A DNA stretch of 64,000 bases from Diaporthe sp. PMI_573 (GCA_021399435.1 JAJTUP010000006.1:372001-436000), one strand, 5' to 3'. Shown: positions 45,411 through 57,592, counted from the first letter of the stretch. Numbers and translations are program-made. The notes: generated from the letters alone by a model not told the origin.

Positions 45411-48400
45411 TCAAAGGTACAAACTCTGGGCCGCCACAATATCCCTCTTGATCTTGTTGAGGGACTCTTCAAACTTCTTGCTCAGCTCCTCGCTGCCCAT
45501 GACCTTGCCGGCCTGGGCCATCTGCCGCAGCAACTCCTCCAGACGTCGGAACAGGCGGATGAGTGAGCCCTCGTACGCGTTGGTCATTTTGCTGCAACAC
45601 TGTTAGCATGGTATTCAAAAGTGACAACAGGCATATTGGTTGCTTTGAGGGGGGGAGAAGGGGGGGGGGTGGTAAGGTAGAAGCGCATCGGAAAAAGGAC
45701 ATACCAAATCTCTGCAAACGGCCTGCCCTGGGCCCAAGCGTAGACAGTCTCCATCAGCTGCCACTTCAGACTCTGGACATACTCGTCCTCGTTGACATCA
45801 AGCTTGCTCTCCTGGCTGACCTTGGCGATGATCCTGGCCTGGCGCTGGATCTCTCGGTACGGCTTCATGAGCTCCTCCTTGAGCTCCTGTGTCTCCACCT
45901 TCTCGTCGAAGATGAAGACGCTGAGCACCGACGCGCACACCTCGGGCGTCAGCTCGTTGAAGAAGCGGTTGAACAGCAGCTCCGAGAGGAGCAGCTCGTG
46001 GCCCTCGGTGGACGAGATCTCGCACGCCACGCGAGCCTTCATCTGCACGACCTCGGCGTCGTTGATGAAACCCAGGCGGCGGAGTACGCGCTTGCGTGAC
46101 TTGAGCTCGTCGAGTTGGGCGATACTGTGTGCCTTGGCGATGGCTTTCTTCTTCTCCTTGATCTTGTCGGTCAAGGTCACCTTCTTGGCATACTGCTCCC
46201 ACAGCTCGGGGAGAAGAGGGGAACCGTGCAGAGGGTTCGACAGGAGCCGGGACTCAAGAACCTCGATCTTGCGCATGAGCTTCTTGAACGAATCATCGGT
46301 GATGCCCATGTTCTCGATGGGATCTAGGATGGGGATTCCATCTGGGAATCGTCGCTTGGCCTCTTCCAGGTTCTTTCCGCAGTGACCCATCTCCTGCTCC
46401 GTCTTCAGGTCACCCTTCACAAACAGACGAATCTGCCCGAAGGCCTTGACACAGTTGAGAAGTACCGGCACAACCTCGTACCTGCAGGTCTTGGATCTGC
46501 TCTCCACAAATGGGCGAACTCCGGGCGGCATGACGCCGCTTGTTGGTTGGATGCGCTTGACATCGTTGCTCTCTCCATCCAGTCGCAGGAGGACATCGAT
46601 GAAAATGGACTCTTGCGGCAAATGCGGTGGCTCGCCGGCTTTGGGCGACCGGCGAGAGATGAAGTTGATAATTACACCCCAGTCGAAATCCTCCCCGCCT
46701 GGCGTCTTGGTTTGTACCAGTCGTCCGGGTTGGAGGAACTCGGTGCAGTAGTTAGGGTGTTGTATTACCGCGACCATGTCCTTGGTGTAGTCCTCGATCT
46801 GATTTCGCAGGTTGTAGTATTCCTTGACTGTGTTCTCGTCAGGGATAACCATGTTATCCCGCTCCTGCTGCAGGGTGATGAGCTCCTTCTCCAGCCCAGG
46901 AACGCTGGCAGCATTTTGGAACTGATAGAAACATCGCTCGAGCATGAACTCGGGCGAGATGGTCTCAATACGTTGCAGATTGAGGACCATGTTGTAGCCC
47001 AAGTAAAACGCCGAGTTCAGCTTGTCTTGCTCACCAGCCACAATGCCCTTTGCCGTCTCGGGCTCGAGCTTGTCGTCAATCATCATGATGACGATACCCC
47101 GGTCGTCGAGACCTCGACGTCCAGCACGGCCCGACATTTGAATGTACTCGCCGGTGGTCAGAGGCCGTTGCCGCACTCCGTCGAATTTCATTACCGATGT
47201 AAAAACGACCGTCCTGGCCGGCATATTCAAGCCGATGGAGAAGGTCTCGGTAGCGAAAAGCGCCTTGATCAAACCCTCCTGGAACAAAATCTCGATGGTT
47301 TCCTTCAGAATAGGCAGGAGTCCGGAGTGATGGACACCGATGCCCTTTTCCAGAAGGGGAAGGATGTGGGTGATTTGTGGAAGAGTCCGGTCTTCCTCGG
47401 CCAACTGGTTGATAGCACTCTGGAACACCTCTCTGACCAATTGCTTCTCAGATGCGTTGTTGAACGTCATGTGCGAGATGGCGAGAGCCATTGCCTCACA
47501 ATCCCGCTTGCTAAAGTTGAAGACGATGACAGGGTGGAAAGACCTCTTCATGATCATCTTGATGATCTTGGAGATATCTGACTGCGAGTCAGACTTGCCG
47601 CCCTTGTTCGTCCTCTTGTTCTTTCCTCTTCCCTTCATCTGCGCGTTGGGGTCCGCAGGGTCTGCACCCTTCTTCTGCTCGATAAGCGCCATGGCCTTGT
47701 TGAAGTTGTTCTCCTTGAAGTTGCTCTTCTCGTCAACCACAAGGAAGATGCCCTCGCCGCCGGCTGGGAAAAAGTAATTTTGTAGAGGCGTTGGTCGAAA
47801 GTCAGTATAGACGACGTGACATGCTTGACGGTGTATTTTGGCGATCCACTCCGCAAACTGGAAAGCATTGGGAATTGTGGCAGACAAGAACACATATCGG
47901 ACCTTGTCTGGCAGTAAAATGATGGTTTCCTCCCACACAACACCGCGACTCTTGTCTCGAAGATAGTGGATCTCGTCAAATACGACCCATGCCACCTCTC
48001 GCATGATCTCAGAGCCGCGGTACAACATGGACCGTAGAATTTCGGTTGTCATGACCAGGCAACTTGCGGTTGGGTTGATGGTGACATCTCCTGTCATCAG
48101 ACCCACGTCTCCAAAGTCAGCCTGGAAGTCTCGGTATTTCTGGTTGCTCAGCGCCTTGATGGGACTCGTGTAGATGACCCTCTGTTTGTTCTTTAAACAT
48201 TGAGCGATCGCGTACTCGGCGACGACTGTCTTTCCTGCACTGGTATGAGCTGAGACGAGGACAGACTCGTCCCTTTGGATCGAAGCCACAGACAAGCTCT
48301 GGAACGGGTCCAGCTTGAAGCTGTAGGTCCTCGCGGGCTCTGCAGGTGCCTTGTGGCTCGACAGCGGAACGTATTCGTAATCTAGATCTGGCGGCAGCGC

Positions 48401-48874
48401 GACCTGATGTTGGATGTTGTGGGCAATGGTGAGAGCTTTGTCCGCTTCCTCTCCTTTTGCCGGCGCGAAACCTTCAGCCGCAGCAACCTCCCTCGACTCG
48501 GCCGTGGTGAATGTGTCTGCCATTACGGGGTCCGCCTCGCTTTCCTTCTTCCGTCGCTTAGGGTCCTGGGCATTGTCTTGGCTCTGCTCCGGGTCTTGTC
48601 GGTCCTCCTCGTCATCCTCGTCGTCGTTGGAGGCATCCTCGCCGTCGGCCATTTCGACGTCTGCGTCACCAGACGTGCCATTCTTGATGTGGCCATCTGC
48701 CTTTCGCTTTTTACTCTTGTCCCTCTTCTTGTCCGTCTTCTCCCTTCTCGATGACTTCGACCTTGCAGACGGGGAGGTCGTGGCGGCGCCGGCTGGGTCA
48801 GCGCCGGCCTGGAAGTCTACGGCATCGGCCGCCTGTTTGGGCGGCTCGTCGAAGACATCGAATAGCTCGTCCAT
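45411..48874 (-). CDS. mtr4: Mtr4/Dob1 ATP-dependent RNA helicase, nuclear exosome cofactor
   Basis: Two exons (48874-45705 and 45591-45411; donor GTATGT) give 1116 residues. The N-terminus is acidic and basic low complexity, including a Lys/Arg-rich nuclear signal (KKRDKSKKRK). The helicase core has Walker A SAHTSAGKT (about 208-216), the DEIH box (300-303), motif III LSATIPN, HHSGLLPILKE and motif VI QMSGRAGRRG. The arch/KOW domain follows (CTEFLQPGRLVQTK), then the helical bundle, ending in RDIVAAQSLYL as in yeast. The intron falls near the C-terminus, joining FAEI to CKMTNAYEGSLIRLFRRLEELLRQ. Mtr4 unwinds RNA for the exosome, in TRAMP and in 5.8S rRNA maturation. Its 114-base intron contains long G runs on the plus strand (45650-45670). 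Confidence 0.96.
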
Positions 48875-49539
48875 GATGGGTCGGATCGCTGCGGAGCAAC
48901 GGTCAACTCGGATCCCAAGCGTACTCCGTCGGCGACAATTGGGATGGTCGCGATTGTGATTGCAGGGATTTTCGGCCGTGGCGATGGCTTCAAGCCAGAG
49001 GGGCCAAACAGAGGGCAGGCGCGTCCCAGAGTCCGAGAGTGTGGTGTAGGAGCGGCTGGAAAGTCTTTAGCTCCGCAACAGGCCGTCAGAGCGGGTGACG
49101 TCCACAGAGGGGAGATGAGGTGACAACAGGAAAGCCTCTTGAGGTTGGAGGGCCCCAATTACACAAATTGAATCAACTGCAGCCGCAGCCGCATCAACTG
49201 CCAGCGATGGCGCTACCAAATCTCGATTCGAGCTCAACCTTTTTGCGATAGGCAGAACTGATAAGCCAGAAAGGGTTGAGCGGTGTCAAAGCGGACCCCT
49301 GCATGCGGGACTCGACGGGATCTGCCTGAACTCTCAGGCGAAACCCTTTCAACCCGGGACGGAGAGCTCTCGTACGACTTCGACTTCAATCGTGAGAGCG
49401 GTATATCAACGTCACTACTCCTGAACCACCCGCCCCCCCAGCTGCACCCCCCCAAAAGCACTCTTCAAGGTCAGTCTCTACCTGTGAACACGAACGCAAT
49501 TGACGCGCAATTGATACTAAATTGGTCCTCTGGTCCCAG
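48875..49539. promoter_or_regulatory. Divergent promoter region of mtr4 and cox8
   Basis: 665 bases between two start codons on opposite strands. A C-rich tract at 49430-49452 lies about 90-110 bases ahead of cox8. No motif assigned. Confidence 0.45.
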
Positions 49540-49839
49540 ATGTTCTCCCGCGCCGCTGTCCGCGCGACCACCCAGGTCGCTGGCCGCCGAGGCTTCCACG
49601 CCACCCGCTCCCAGATGTCCTCCCCCTACCATTACGCCGAGGGCCCCTACACCAACATCCCGTTCGACCCAAAGAAGAAGGGCTTCCCCATCCTCTTCTG
49701 GGGCTACTGCGCTACCGGATTCGCCGCTCCCTTCCTGATCGCCGGTGCGTCATGCTTATTCGTCGTGGCCCTCAGACACAGTTGCATGGAGATTTTCTAA
49801 CATATTGCAGCCTGGCAAACCTACAAGCCCCGTTCATAA
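49540..49839 (+). CDS. cox8: Cytochrome c oxidase subunit 8 (COX7C-type)
   Basis: Two exons (49540-49744, 49811-49839; donor GTGCGT, acceptor TGCAG) give 77 residues, the size of yeast Cox8. The presequence MFSRAAVRATTQVAGRRGFHATRSQ is Arg-rich without acids. The mature part SPYHYAEGPYTNIPFDPKKKGF and the single membrane span FPILFWGYCATGFAAPFLIA are characteristic, with a short WQTYKPRS tail carried by the 29-base second exon. It is a small nuclear-encoded subunit of complex IV in the mitochondrial inner membrane. Confidence 0.92.
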
Positions 49840-50810
49840 ACGGCAAACTCGACCTTTTACTGCGATGGTGAGCATGTACATCACGGCGATGAGTCGCGCC
49901 TTGGGCCGGTGAGACGAGTATATGGAGCGCGGATAGAACCGACAATAGACAACTTTCAGCAATCGAGTTTCCTTGAGTTCCGACCTCGGTCGCCCCTTTC
50001 GAGCGCACGAGAGTCAAATGGAGTGAATGTGACTTCACGTAACAAGTGTTCCGGCCTTGTGGTGTCGGCAGACACCTTCCTACCAGAAAGAGCGCAGCAG
50101 CTGGATGAAGCAGTGCGCTGCAATCGCATCAGCCCATATCATAGGCGGGTCTACCCCGCCATGACTTCGCGAGTCTTTTCTGCGTTCCGGCCGTCATCAG
50201 GAAGCTTCGGACGACTGGGACGGCTTAGGTTTAGAGTGCCGATGTCCCAGCCGATATAGAATGAACCCTTGAAAGTGTTGTGCCACGTGCCAGCGACTCT
50301 CATCATCAGGACAGTCGGGCAAACTATGGTGCATCTTCCGGCCGTAGTATGTCTGAGTTGGTTCCAAGCACATGCAATACTCCTGGAGGTTGTGTATGAT
50401 CGACATTGCGCAGCTGAGCCTCAAGCTTTCGGCAAATGACATATCAAGGACAAACTCGCATGCTCATCTCCGGCAAATGAATTTTGAGGCAAGGGCACAG
50501 TTGTCAAACTGTGAGGGAACGTGCTCTGCGGACCTCGATTTGTGTCTCAAAATGGCGTTTGTTCTGAATATGGACAGGAGGCCAGGCGCCTGAAATTGTG
50601 CTGCGTCGTGTGGATATTCCCACCGTTGATCTCAAATCTGTAGGGGATTTGGTAGAAGACATATAGACCATAGGGCGCGCAAGGGCAATCAGGTAGACCG
50701 GTCTTTCACCAGTCTTGAGATTCTAACGGGCCCAGGTGCCCAGATTCTGCATTTTACAGGTGGTATCATAGATATTCGTGTAGTTGTTTACAAGTCCTTT
50801 GACGGTCCAA
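49840..50810. other. Convergent intergenic region
   Basis: About 970 bases between the 3' ends of cox8 and the PPR gene. A plus-strand open frame (49909-50259) has only a GTG at its left end and no family resemblance. Nothing else seen. Confidence 0.35.
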
Positions 50811-52643
50811 TCAGTCGTAGTTCCAAACCCCGGCCTTCCCAAACATGCCCGTGTCTCTATATTCCTTCGACTGTTCGTCAACTTCGAAGAGATCGACCAA
50901 GAACTCCTCAAAATGCTCGACGTCCTCGGGCTCAAAGTCCACTTCGCACCTTGGCTTGAGCTCTGCCCAGATCTCTCTGACCCGGTCCCCGGTATCGCAT
51001 TTGCGGAACGCCCGGAGGATCCATTTCGCCATCCACACGTCGACGTACAGGCCGTGCGTGTTCTCCACGAGCGCCTGAGCGAAGGCATTCCAGACGCTCT
51101 CGAGCCGCTGGGGGCCCCAGACCTGCCCCTCGGGCCCGCCATAGAGACCAAAACCCTTGAAGAGGGCGAGGAAGACAGCCCCGTGCAGGGGAATCTGGAA
51201 CCACTTCATGTCGTCGAGATAATGTGCGACTTTGTCGAGGGCGGACAATTTGACCGCATAGTGGTTCAACAGGATGCGGTATGTCTGGATGTTGGGCACT
51301 ATCGGCGATGCCTTTTGAAATTGCCGTCGAAGCTTGGGGTCCTGTTTTGATATCTTTGCAAACATCATTAGAACCTTGGTGATGGCAACGTCGTTCATGT
51401 AGTTCCGGTACGGCATGGCGGGGGCTCGTTCGTGTGCGGCCTTCATGCGCTCGTAGACGCGCTCGGCAGCGTATTCCTCTCCACAGCGCAGGAGGCCAGC
51501 AATGACACAATTGAGGACCGTGGTGTCAATCATTTCACCGTCCTCGACCATTTCTTTGTAGGCGGCGCGGATGCCATCGCTGTCCATCTTCAGCCCAAAG
51601 AAGTGGATCAGGCTGACATGGTGGTATCTGTTGTATTTGAAACCGCGCTTATCCATCTCCTTGTACAGCATCTCTGAGAGGACAAAGTTCCCGGCCTTCG
51701 ACGCGACATCGAACAGAATGTTGAAGGTGACGGCATTGGCACTGATGCCAGCGTCATGCTCCATTTCTTTCCACAAGTTCATGGCCGCTGCTGCCTCCGT
51801 TTCTGTCGAGTGACCGACGTAACGGGCAGCAAAGGACAGGGCAGCGTTCCACTCAGGCCTGGTAAGGCGTAGGCCATTGCTCTGTATGTCCGCGACCACG
51901 GCAAAATAGCGCAACATGGACTTGGAGTTTTTCTCCTCGCGGCCGAGGCATTTCATCAAGCCGTGGCGAATCTTCGCATGCAGATATGGCATCCGCGGCT
52001 CGGGCAAGCTCTGGTACAGCCCGTAGATGTACTCGATGTCGGTTTTGTAGGGGTTTCTCAGCCGGCGCTGCACTGCGCGCCACAGTTTGGCCAGAATCTC
52101 CTGCTCGTGCTCGCCTCCCTCCCTCGTCTCGTAGAACGATGGAAAGTCCTTGTCATCTCGGCGGTCCGAAACGGCCAGGTCGGGTCCGTCTGCTGGCGCA
52201 TACCCTCGCATGTATGGGTCTCTGGTAAGTTGCAGATGTTCCTCGATTGTTGTATCTTGAGTCTGGTCAACCAAAGACAGCAAATCTTCCTTGTTCAAGC
52301 CTTGTGAACCCGTGGGCACCTCCCCTTCGGCACTCGAATGGCTCGATCTTGTGGTTTTCGGGACGTTTGAGAGCCTGAAGGTGCACTCGCCGATTCTCGT
52401 CGTGTAGCGAAATGGGTTCAACAGGACCGGTGGCGGGATCCACGAAGAGAAGAATTGTGTTTCAGCTGAGCGGTTTGTCGAGGCATTGTGACCTCGGCCG
52501 CGCTCCTTGCGCAGCTTCGGCCGCAATTGCCATCCATGCGCAGCCCTGGCCCCATACACGAAGCTGATCTGCGGCCCCAGGCTCTTTCGGAACGGGAGTA
52601 TCGTGCCGCATAAGGACCCTTCAATTCGACTGGAGATTTTCAT
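50811..52643 (-). CDS. Mitochondrial pentatricopeptide-repeat protein
   Basis: Single exon, 610 residues from the ATG at 52643; the in-frame GTG four codons upstream is discounted. The N-terminal 110 residues are Arg/Ser-rich and acid-poor, fitting a mitochondrial presequence. PPR-like helix pairs are visible from about residue 300: NAVTFNILFDVASKAGNFVLSEMLYKEM, RYHHVSLIHFFGLK, DTTVLNCVIAGLLRCGEEYAAERVYERM, and PNIQTYRILLNHYAVKLSALDKVAHYLDDM. Fungal PPR proteins bind organelle RNA and act in stability, processing or translation of mitochondrial transcripts. The RNA target cannot be predicted. It diverges from rsm25, another mitochondrial gene, across 411 bases. Confidence 0.8.
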   Translation of the reverse strand: MKISSRIEGSLCGTILPFRKSLGPQISFVYGARAAHGWQLRPKLRKERGRGHNASTNRSAETQFFSSWIPPPVLLNPFRYTTRIGECTFRLSNVPKTTRSSHSSAEGEVPTGSQGLNKEDLLSLVDQTQDTTIEEHLQLTRDPYMRGYAPADGPDLAVSDRRDDKDFPSFYETREGGEHEQEILAKLWRAVQRRLRNPYKTDIEYIYGLYQSLPEPRMPYLHAKIRHGLMKCLGREEKNSKSMLRYFAVVADIQSNGLRLTRPEWNAALSFAARYVGHSTETEAAAAMNLWKEMEHDAGISANAVTFNILFDVASKAGNFVLSEMLYKEMDKRGFKYNRYHHVSLIHFFGLKMDSDGIRAAYKEMVEDGEMIDTTVLNCVIAGLLRCGEEYAAERVYERMKAAHERAPAMPYRNYMNDVAITKVLMMFAKISKQDPKLRRQFQKASPIVPNIQTYRILLNHYAVKLSALDKVAHYLDDMKWFQIPLHGAVFLALFKGFGLYGGPEGQVWGPQRLESVWNAFAQALVENTHGLYVDVWMAKWILRAFRKCDTGDRVREIWAELKPRCEVDFEPEDVEHFEEFLVDLFEVDEQSKEYRDTGMFGKAGVWNYD

Positions 52644-53054
52644 GAGCTGTCCCACATCATGCCTCTGCTACCGCCGTGTCGTCAGCATGGAATAACGAGC
52701 GTGGCGGTGCGGGTGTTGGCGGCGAACAAAAGGAAGGGAAGAATGGGAGCTTCATATGAAGGGAAACCATAAAGTCTGGGGAAGCTTTGAAAATGCAAGC
52801 TCTGCAATGGCGCGCCGGGTCGTCGCGGTGGGGATTGATAGCACCGATAAGCTCCCCTGCAACCCGCGGTGCATCAAGCTTGGGCGAGCCGCATCTAAAT
52901 TTTGGACACCAACGATTACGGAGCAAGCAACTTTCAAGCGACAGCGAACTCCAAGGCGACAATCCGAACCCAACTCAAGGCGCCTTCCTGACATTGATAG
53001 CCTCGACCGAAGGCCGAGCATCCGGACGAGCCTGCACTCCCACGAAAGCCCGTC
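52644..53054. promoter_or_regulatory. Divergent promoter region of the PPR gene and rsm25
   Basis: 411 bases between two mitochondrial-protein genes read in opposite directions; it probably holds both promoters. No motif assigned. Confidence 0.45.
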
Positions 53055-53824
53055 ATGGGCCGGTCCTTTCGACCCCAGCGGGTCTACCAGAGGGCCAAGA
53101 TCAACCTGGCCATCCCACGCAACAGCAACGCGGCCAGTGAAGCCCCCCCAGTATGGCTCAAGGTCATCGAGAGGATACCGCCGTCCGAGATCTTGACCCG
53201 TCCTAAACCCACACCGCACCGCGAGCCAAACCCACGGCAGCGCCACCCGCGCAACATCTTCAAGCCCCAGCACATCGCGTACCCAGAGGACGAGCTGCGG
53301 CGGAACTTCTTCAAGGACCACCCGTGGGAGCTGGCACGGCCCAGGGTGGTGGTGGAGCTCGACGGAAAGGATTCGCGATATATGGACTGGAGTAAGGGCC
53401 TGGCCCAGCCGGGTGTGCCAGTAACGGGCGAATCGTGAGTACCGGACCGGAGAACCACCGCGATTGGGGAGTGGGCTAACGGCGTTGCAGAGTCATTCAG
53501 AGGCAGCTGTGGCTTATGGAGAACCGGGAGGGCATTTCAAAAGAGCAGGCTTACGATATAGCGCGCAAGGAGCTCTACGACATACGGCAAGCACAAGACA
53601 TCACGAGGCGTATTGCCCAGGAGGAGGCCCGCATGGTTGGAGCATACTTCGGCAAGTCGAGGTTGGAGGTCAGCATGGGGCTGGAGAACGCGGTATACGA
53701 GAAATGGAGGAAGTGGGCAGAGGGCGAGGCCCAGAAGCTCCAGGCTGAGCGCGAGAGTGCCTATGCCAACTTCGGCAGCAGCGACGAGAAAACGGTCGAG
53801 GTGGAAGATGTTGAGCGTCTATAA
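53055..53824 (+). CDS. rsm25: Mitochondrial ribosomal protein mS23 (Rsm25, 37S subunit)
   Basis: Two exons (53055-53434, 53491-53824) give 237 residues, close to the family length. [15 protein letters not shown] begins as fungal Rsm25 proteins do. Further signatures are [51 protein letters not shown] and, after the intron, [29 protein letters not shown]. The rest is a charged helical tail ([22 protein letters not shown]). It is a structural component of the small mitoribosomal subunit. Its stop is 112 bases from the alg14 stop, tail to tail. Confidence 0.9.
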
Positions 53825-53936
53825 TGAGCATGGACCGCTTATGCGCCTGGGTTCGGGCCCAATTGTAGATAAGAGATCACCCCAAAGTGCGGACGCGCAT
53901 TTGCTTCCCGGCCTCGGGGCAACTTCGCGAGAATTA

Positions 53937-54964
53937 CTACCCGATGGACTTGTGACTCCGTCTGCTCTGAGCCCACCTCAGATTCACGTTGCCAATGTTG
54001 GGCTTGCCCACGATCTTAGAAAGTTTCTCAGACTGAACGACAAACACATCAGGGATGTCAGTCCAATAGAACAGCTTGCCGGTGAGCCCCAGGTTGTGGG
54101 TCCTCGCCCATGTCTCGACAAAGACTACCCTAAGACGATCTTGTGGAGCAAGATAGAGGACCTTGAGGATGTGTGCCATGAGTCCCACGATGAAGCCCGT
54201 CCCTGGCCCGTTTGTGACAATGACATGGGGGTATTGGAACCCCTTGGCGTTGGGTGTGCCGGCACGCTGGGCCGGTATCGTCGTCAAAGCCACCAGGATA
54301 TCGAGCGCGCACCGCAGAGAGGTGTAGATTGACGATGCATACGACTGGTAGACTTTCCGGGCCCGGGGGACAATAATAGTGTCGTATGTGCCGGCAGCTT
54401 CACCAGTACACGACCGTTGTACCAAGCTCTCGAGAGCTCTCTCCTGATTTTGAGAGTGTTGATCCCCATCCGTGATGATATACCGACGATGCTGGTTCTT
54501 GTTCGACTTGAGACTCAGCTTGATCAGTGCACCCATTTCTGTGGTGTGACCGCCGGAACCAAAGACATATAAGTATGAGACGGCCGGCAAGTGTGACAGG
54601 TCCGGCCCAGACTTCTTTCTGTCCGCGGCCACGTCGATCATCCTGTTATTTTTGGTGGTGTAGAAATGCCGAGTCTGAAGGCTGTCAGTTCATGAAGGAG
54701 TGTGTTGATATCAAGCACCGCCAGGCATTCTTTGCAACCTACCGCGATCAACAATCCAAGTGAGGTCAAACCACTGATTGTAGTGACCAGGCCCAGACAG
54801 AGAATGCATAGGCCGGTGATCAGAATTATCAGGAACACCGTTGTCGTAATGAGTAGGCCATAGAGAGCCACAGCGTCAGAGATGCGGGCTAAGTGCAAAT
54901 CATCATCCAAGGCTGGTTTGGTGTCAGGTTTGGTAGACGTTTCCAGCGGCAGTGTGGGCGCCAT
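53937..54964 (-). CDS. alg14: Alg14, membrane anchor of UDP-GlcNAc transferase (N-glycan assembly)
   Basis: Two exons (54964-54743, 54674-53937) give 319 residues. Exon 1 supplies an N-terminal hydrophobic region (VALYGLLITTTVFLIILITGLCILCLGLV and a second, weaker span). Exon 2 carries the Alg14 fold: YLYVFGSGGHTTEMGALI, RYIITDGDQHS, the long central helix, YPHVIVTNGPGTGFIV, LRVVFVETWARTHNLGLTGKLFYWTDIPDVFVVQ. Alg14 recruits catalytic Alg13 to the ER membrane, where the pair adds the second GlcNAc to the dolichol-linked precursor. The acceptor chosen (TTCAG at 54676) keeps THFYTTKNNRMIDV in frame; another AG nearer the MIDV methionine would break the frame. The N-terminal part is longer than in yeast. 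Confidence 0.88.
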
Positions 54965-55582
54965 GTCTAACTGACTGCCCTGACAAACTCATCAAAGGGA
55001 CTCCGCGATAAATCAGCCTCGGAAGGCAATAAAGGTCCTCAGTCTGTTTGGATATTAGCCAACTGCCTAAAAGACAGTGTCTTTGTATGAACGGTACGAA
55101 CCTTGAGAAACAGCTGCCTCTCAAATATTGTCCTCGATAATTCAATTTCCCGAGTGATCAAGGCAATTGTGAATTCGAGGCATCTATTTTGGCGCCTCGA
55201 GCGTTGGTGACTTGTCCCTGGTGACTTATTACCAGGACTACTTACTTCACTTATCTTTTGGGGCCGCAGGCGCCCGGTACATAGAATAGTGGCCTGAGCT
55301 GGGGCTCCACAGGTGGTGGTGGCCTGTGCGAGCCTTGCCCCTGGCTGCTTGCCTTAGCCGCTGCTTGGGCTGACCTCATTGTGCAACCAAAAGTTTTGGG
55401 CACCTTGATGAGGGCGACTTCGAGCAGTCCATTCCACGTTGCGGCCTGGAATTTCTCCCCGCCAACAAAGACTGGAGGATACAACAAAACGATCCCGCGG
55501 GACGCTCCACCCGCCAACCAACCCGTTCGCTCGAGTTTCCTTGAGCTCGCTCTACGCCCAATGCGATGGTCCGGTCGTCACA
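54965..55582. promoter_or_regulatory. Divergent promoter region of alg14 and ima1
   Basis: 618 bases between opposite start codons. Nothing further recognised; short frames inside lack family resemblance. Confidence 0.4.
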
Positions 55583-57592
55583 ATGGCGCCCCAGACCAGA
55601 AAGCTCAACAAGCCTCTAACCTGCTTCTACTGCAACCGCAGGTCCACGACAAAATACGATGGCTTCATGCGCCATTTCGAGTGCAACAATTGCAATGCGA
55701 CCAACCATCTTGACACCGTGAGTAGTCGCGGCTCGCACGCATCATGGTGTTCTCGAAATACCCACTAACAGATCGCAACCCAGAAAGGTGACATCACCGA
55801 TGTTCCTGCTGCAAAGAACAGCACCGTGGCCGAGCCAGCGCAGTTCGCGATCCGTCGAGATCACTCCACGACATCCAGCCAGGTCTTTTGCGACAGGTGC
55901 CTGCAGAATCAGCACCTGTTCATATCCTCTCTAGCCCAGTACTTTCCCGAGGACTCTGCAGACCCAGAGTTCGCCGAACGCGAGAAGAACTATTACAAAT
56001 TCTACAAGGGTCTCATGATGCGGTATCCCCAATGTTGCGCCGATTGCGAACCAGGAGTCCGCGAACAACTCGCCAAGGCCGCGTATACTGCAAAGACGGA
56101 CCATCTGCGGCGCATGCTCGACCGGACTGCCAATATCCGAGTCGTCACCACCAGTTCCCCAGTCTATTACTGTCAGTCGGTGGGCAAGTGGCTATGGGCG
56201 GCCTCCCTCATGTTCCAGCTACTGTGGCACGCATGTCTCATCAGCCAGGGTCTCGCTGCTCATAGCACGCCGACCAACCACAGCTCATGGTTGATGCTTT
56301 CGGCCAGGGCAGTGGCTGTCTTTTTCCGCTACCTTCCAGCACCAGATCACCTTTTGAAGTGGAGCTTCTGGACGTCCGCTCTGAGCATCTGGTGGAATCC
56401 CAGATGGGTCGACACGTTCAAGAGCAACACCAAACATCTAGTCGGCATTTCCAATTACTATTGCTACCAAGCTTTGATCTTCGCTCTGAAGCTCGCCGCA
56501 AGCTTGTTCATTTCACAATTGTCCAACGTGCAGGGACCGCTACTGGCGGCGCGAGTAACAGCACACGTTTCGATGGTCGCGTCCATACTATATCTGTACT
56601 ATACTGCACGCAGACTGATTCGAGTCGACCACACTCCCCTGTGGACTTCGAAGACCAGCAGCATCGGAGCTGCTCCAGCGCCTCCGCCGTCCTTGACGCC
56701 CACCGAAACACGAGAGAATGAGGAGAAGAGCATGGCAACCATTCTGGACGAGATTCTACACGAGCCGACTCAAAACACCCAGCCTCAGCCTCGGGCGCTT
56801 ATGTCGCAATTCTCTGCTACTGAAAGATTCGACCAACTTCAGTCCCTCCCAGAGAAGAGCTCATTTAATCCCTCCTTACGCCCTTTAACTCCGAACCCCT
56901 TTGCGAACTCGCCAGTCAAGCGGCCTCAAAGTTCTGGCGTTGGTCTCTCCAGCCTCACTCTTTCCGACTCACCCCGAGCAAGCAATCAAGAGAGGGGCGA
57001 CTACTACTCGCCAAACATGGAGTGGACGCCCACCCAGTCCAAATATCGAGCGTTCAATACCTATAAACCAGGGCAATCCGAGACCAGGAAGTTCGGCGAG
57101 ACCCCTGTCAACGACAAACCGGGCGCATTCTGGGCCAAGGTCCCTCCAGCACCCGGGGCTCCCGCTCAGCGCTTTCTCAACCAACAGAACACGACGCTGC
57201 TAAGAAGGAGTCCTCGACTAACGCAAAATCCGATTTCGTTCCGGGGGACCAAAGAGAGTACACTCAGACAGCCGCACGCAGATTCTCCCCCAGCGACGAT
57301 TTTCGCGGAGCCTACTTTCCGCATAGCGCAACCTAGGGATGAGCGCGACGATCTCCTGGACAAGTTCGCCACGAGCTTCACGCTGGCATCGGAGCAGACA
57401 GAAGAACAACCAGCGGGCGAACACCAGGCCGGAGGGAATGTATCGACGGGCCAGCCCCCACAGCGTAACGCGAACATACTTAAACACGGATTCTTGTATC
57501 TGTTATGCAGTGTCTTCATCGCTGTACTGGCAGGGCGGGCCTACAATGACTTTGGATACCTTGGAAAGCTCATATCCATCCGAGGAAGATGA
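55583..57592 (+). CDS. ima1: Ima1/Samp1-type inner nuclear membrane protein
   Basis: Two exons (55583-55717, 55784-57592) give 647 residues. The N-terminal Ima1 domain has zinc-ligand pairs TCFYCNRR (C14, C17) and FECNNC (C34, C37), then NHLDT-KGDITDVPA, VFCDRCLQNQHLFISSLAQYFPED and the second pair of CC motifs (RYPQCCADCEP). Hydrophobic spans follow: WLWAASLMFQLLWHACLIS, WSFWTSALSIWW, YQALIFALKLAASLFIS, TAHVSMVASILYLYYT, and a C-terminal FLYLLCSVFIAVLAG. A long Ser/Pro-rich nucleoplasmic loop lies before the last. The family (fission yeast Ima1, human Samp1/NET5) sits in the inner nuclear envelope and links heterochromatin and microtubule-related forces. Two acceptors 12 bases apart (55771 and 55783) are both in frame. 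AATAAA at 57614 is a poly(A) signal. Confidence 0.9.

Noticed and set aside
46382..47581. 399-codon plus-strand open frame inside mtr4
   Set aside because: Antisense shadow of the helicase core; the helicase reading is unambiguous.
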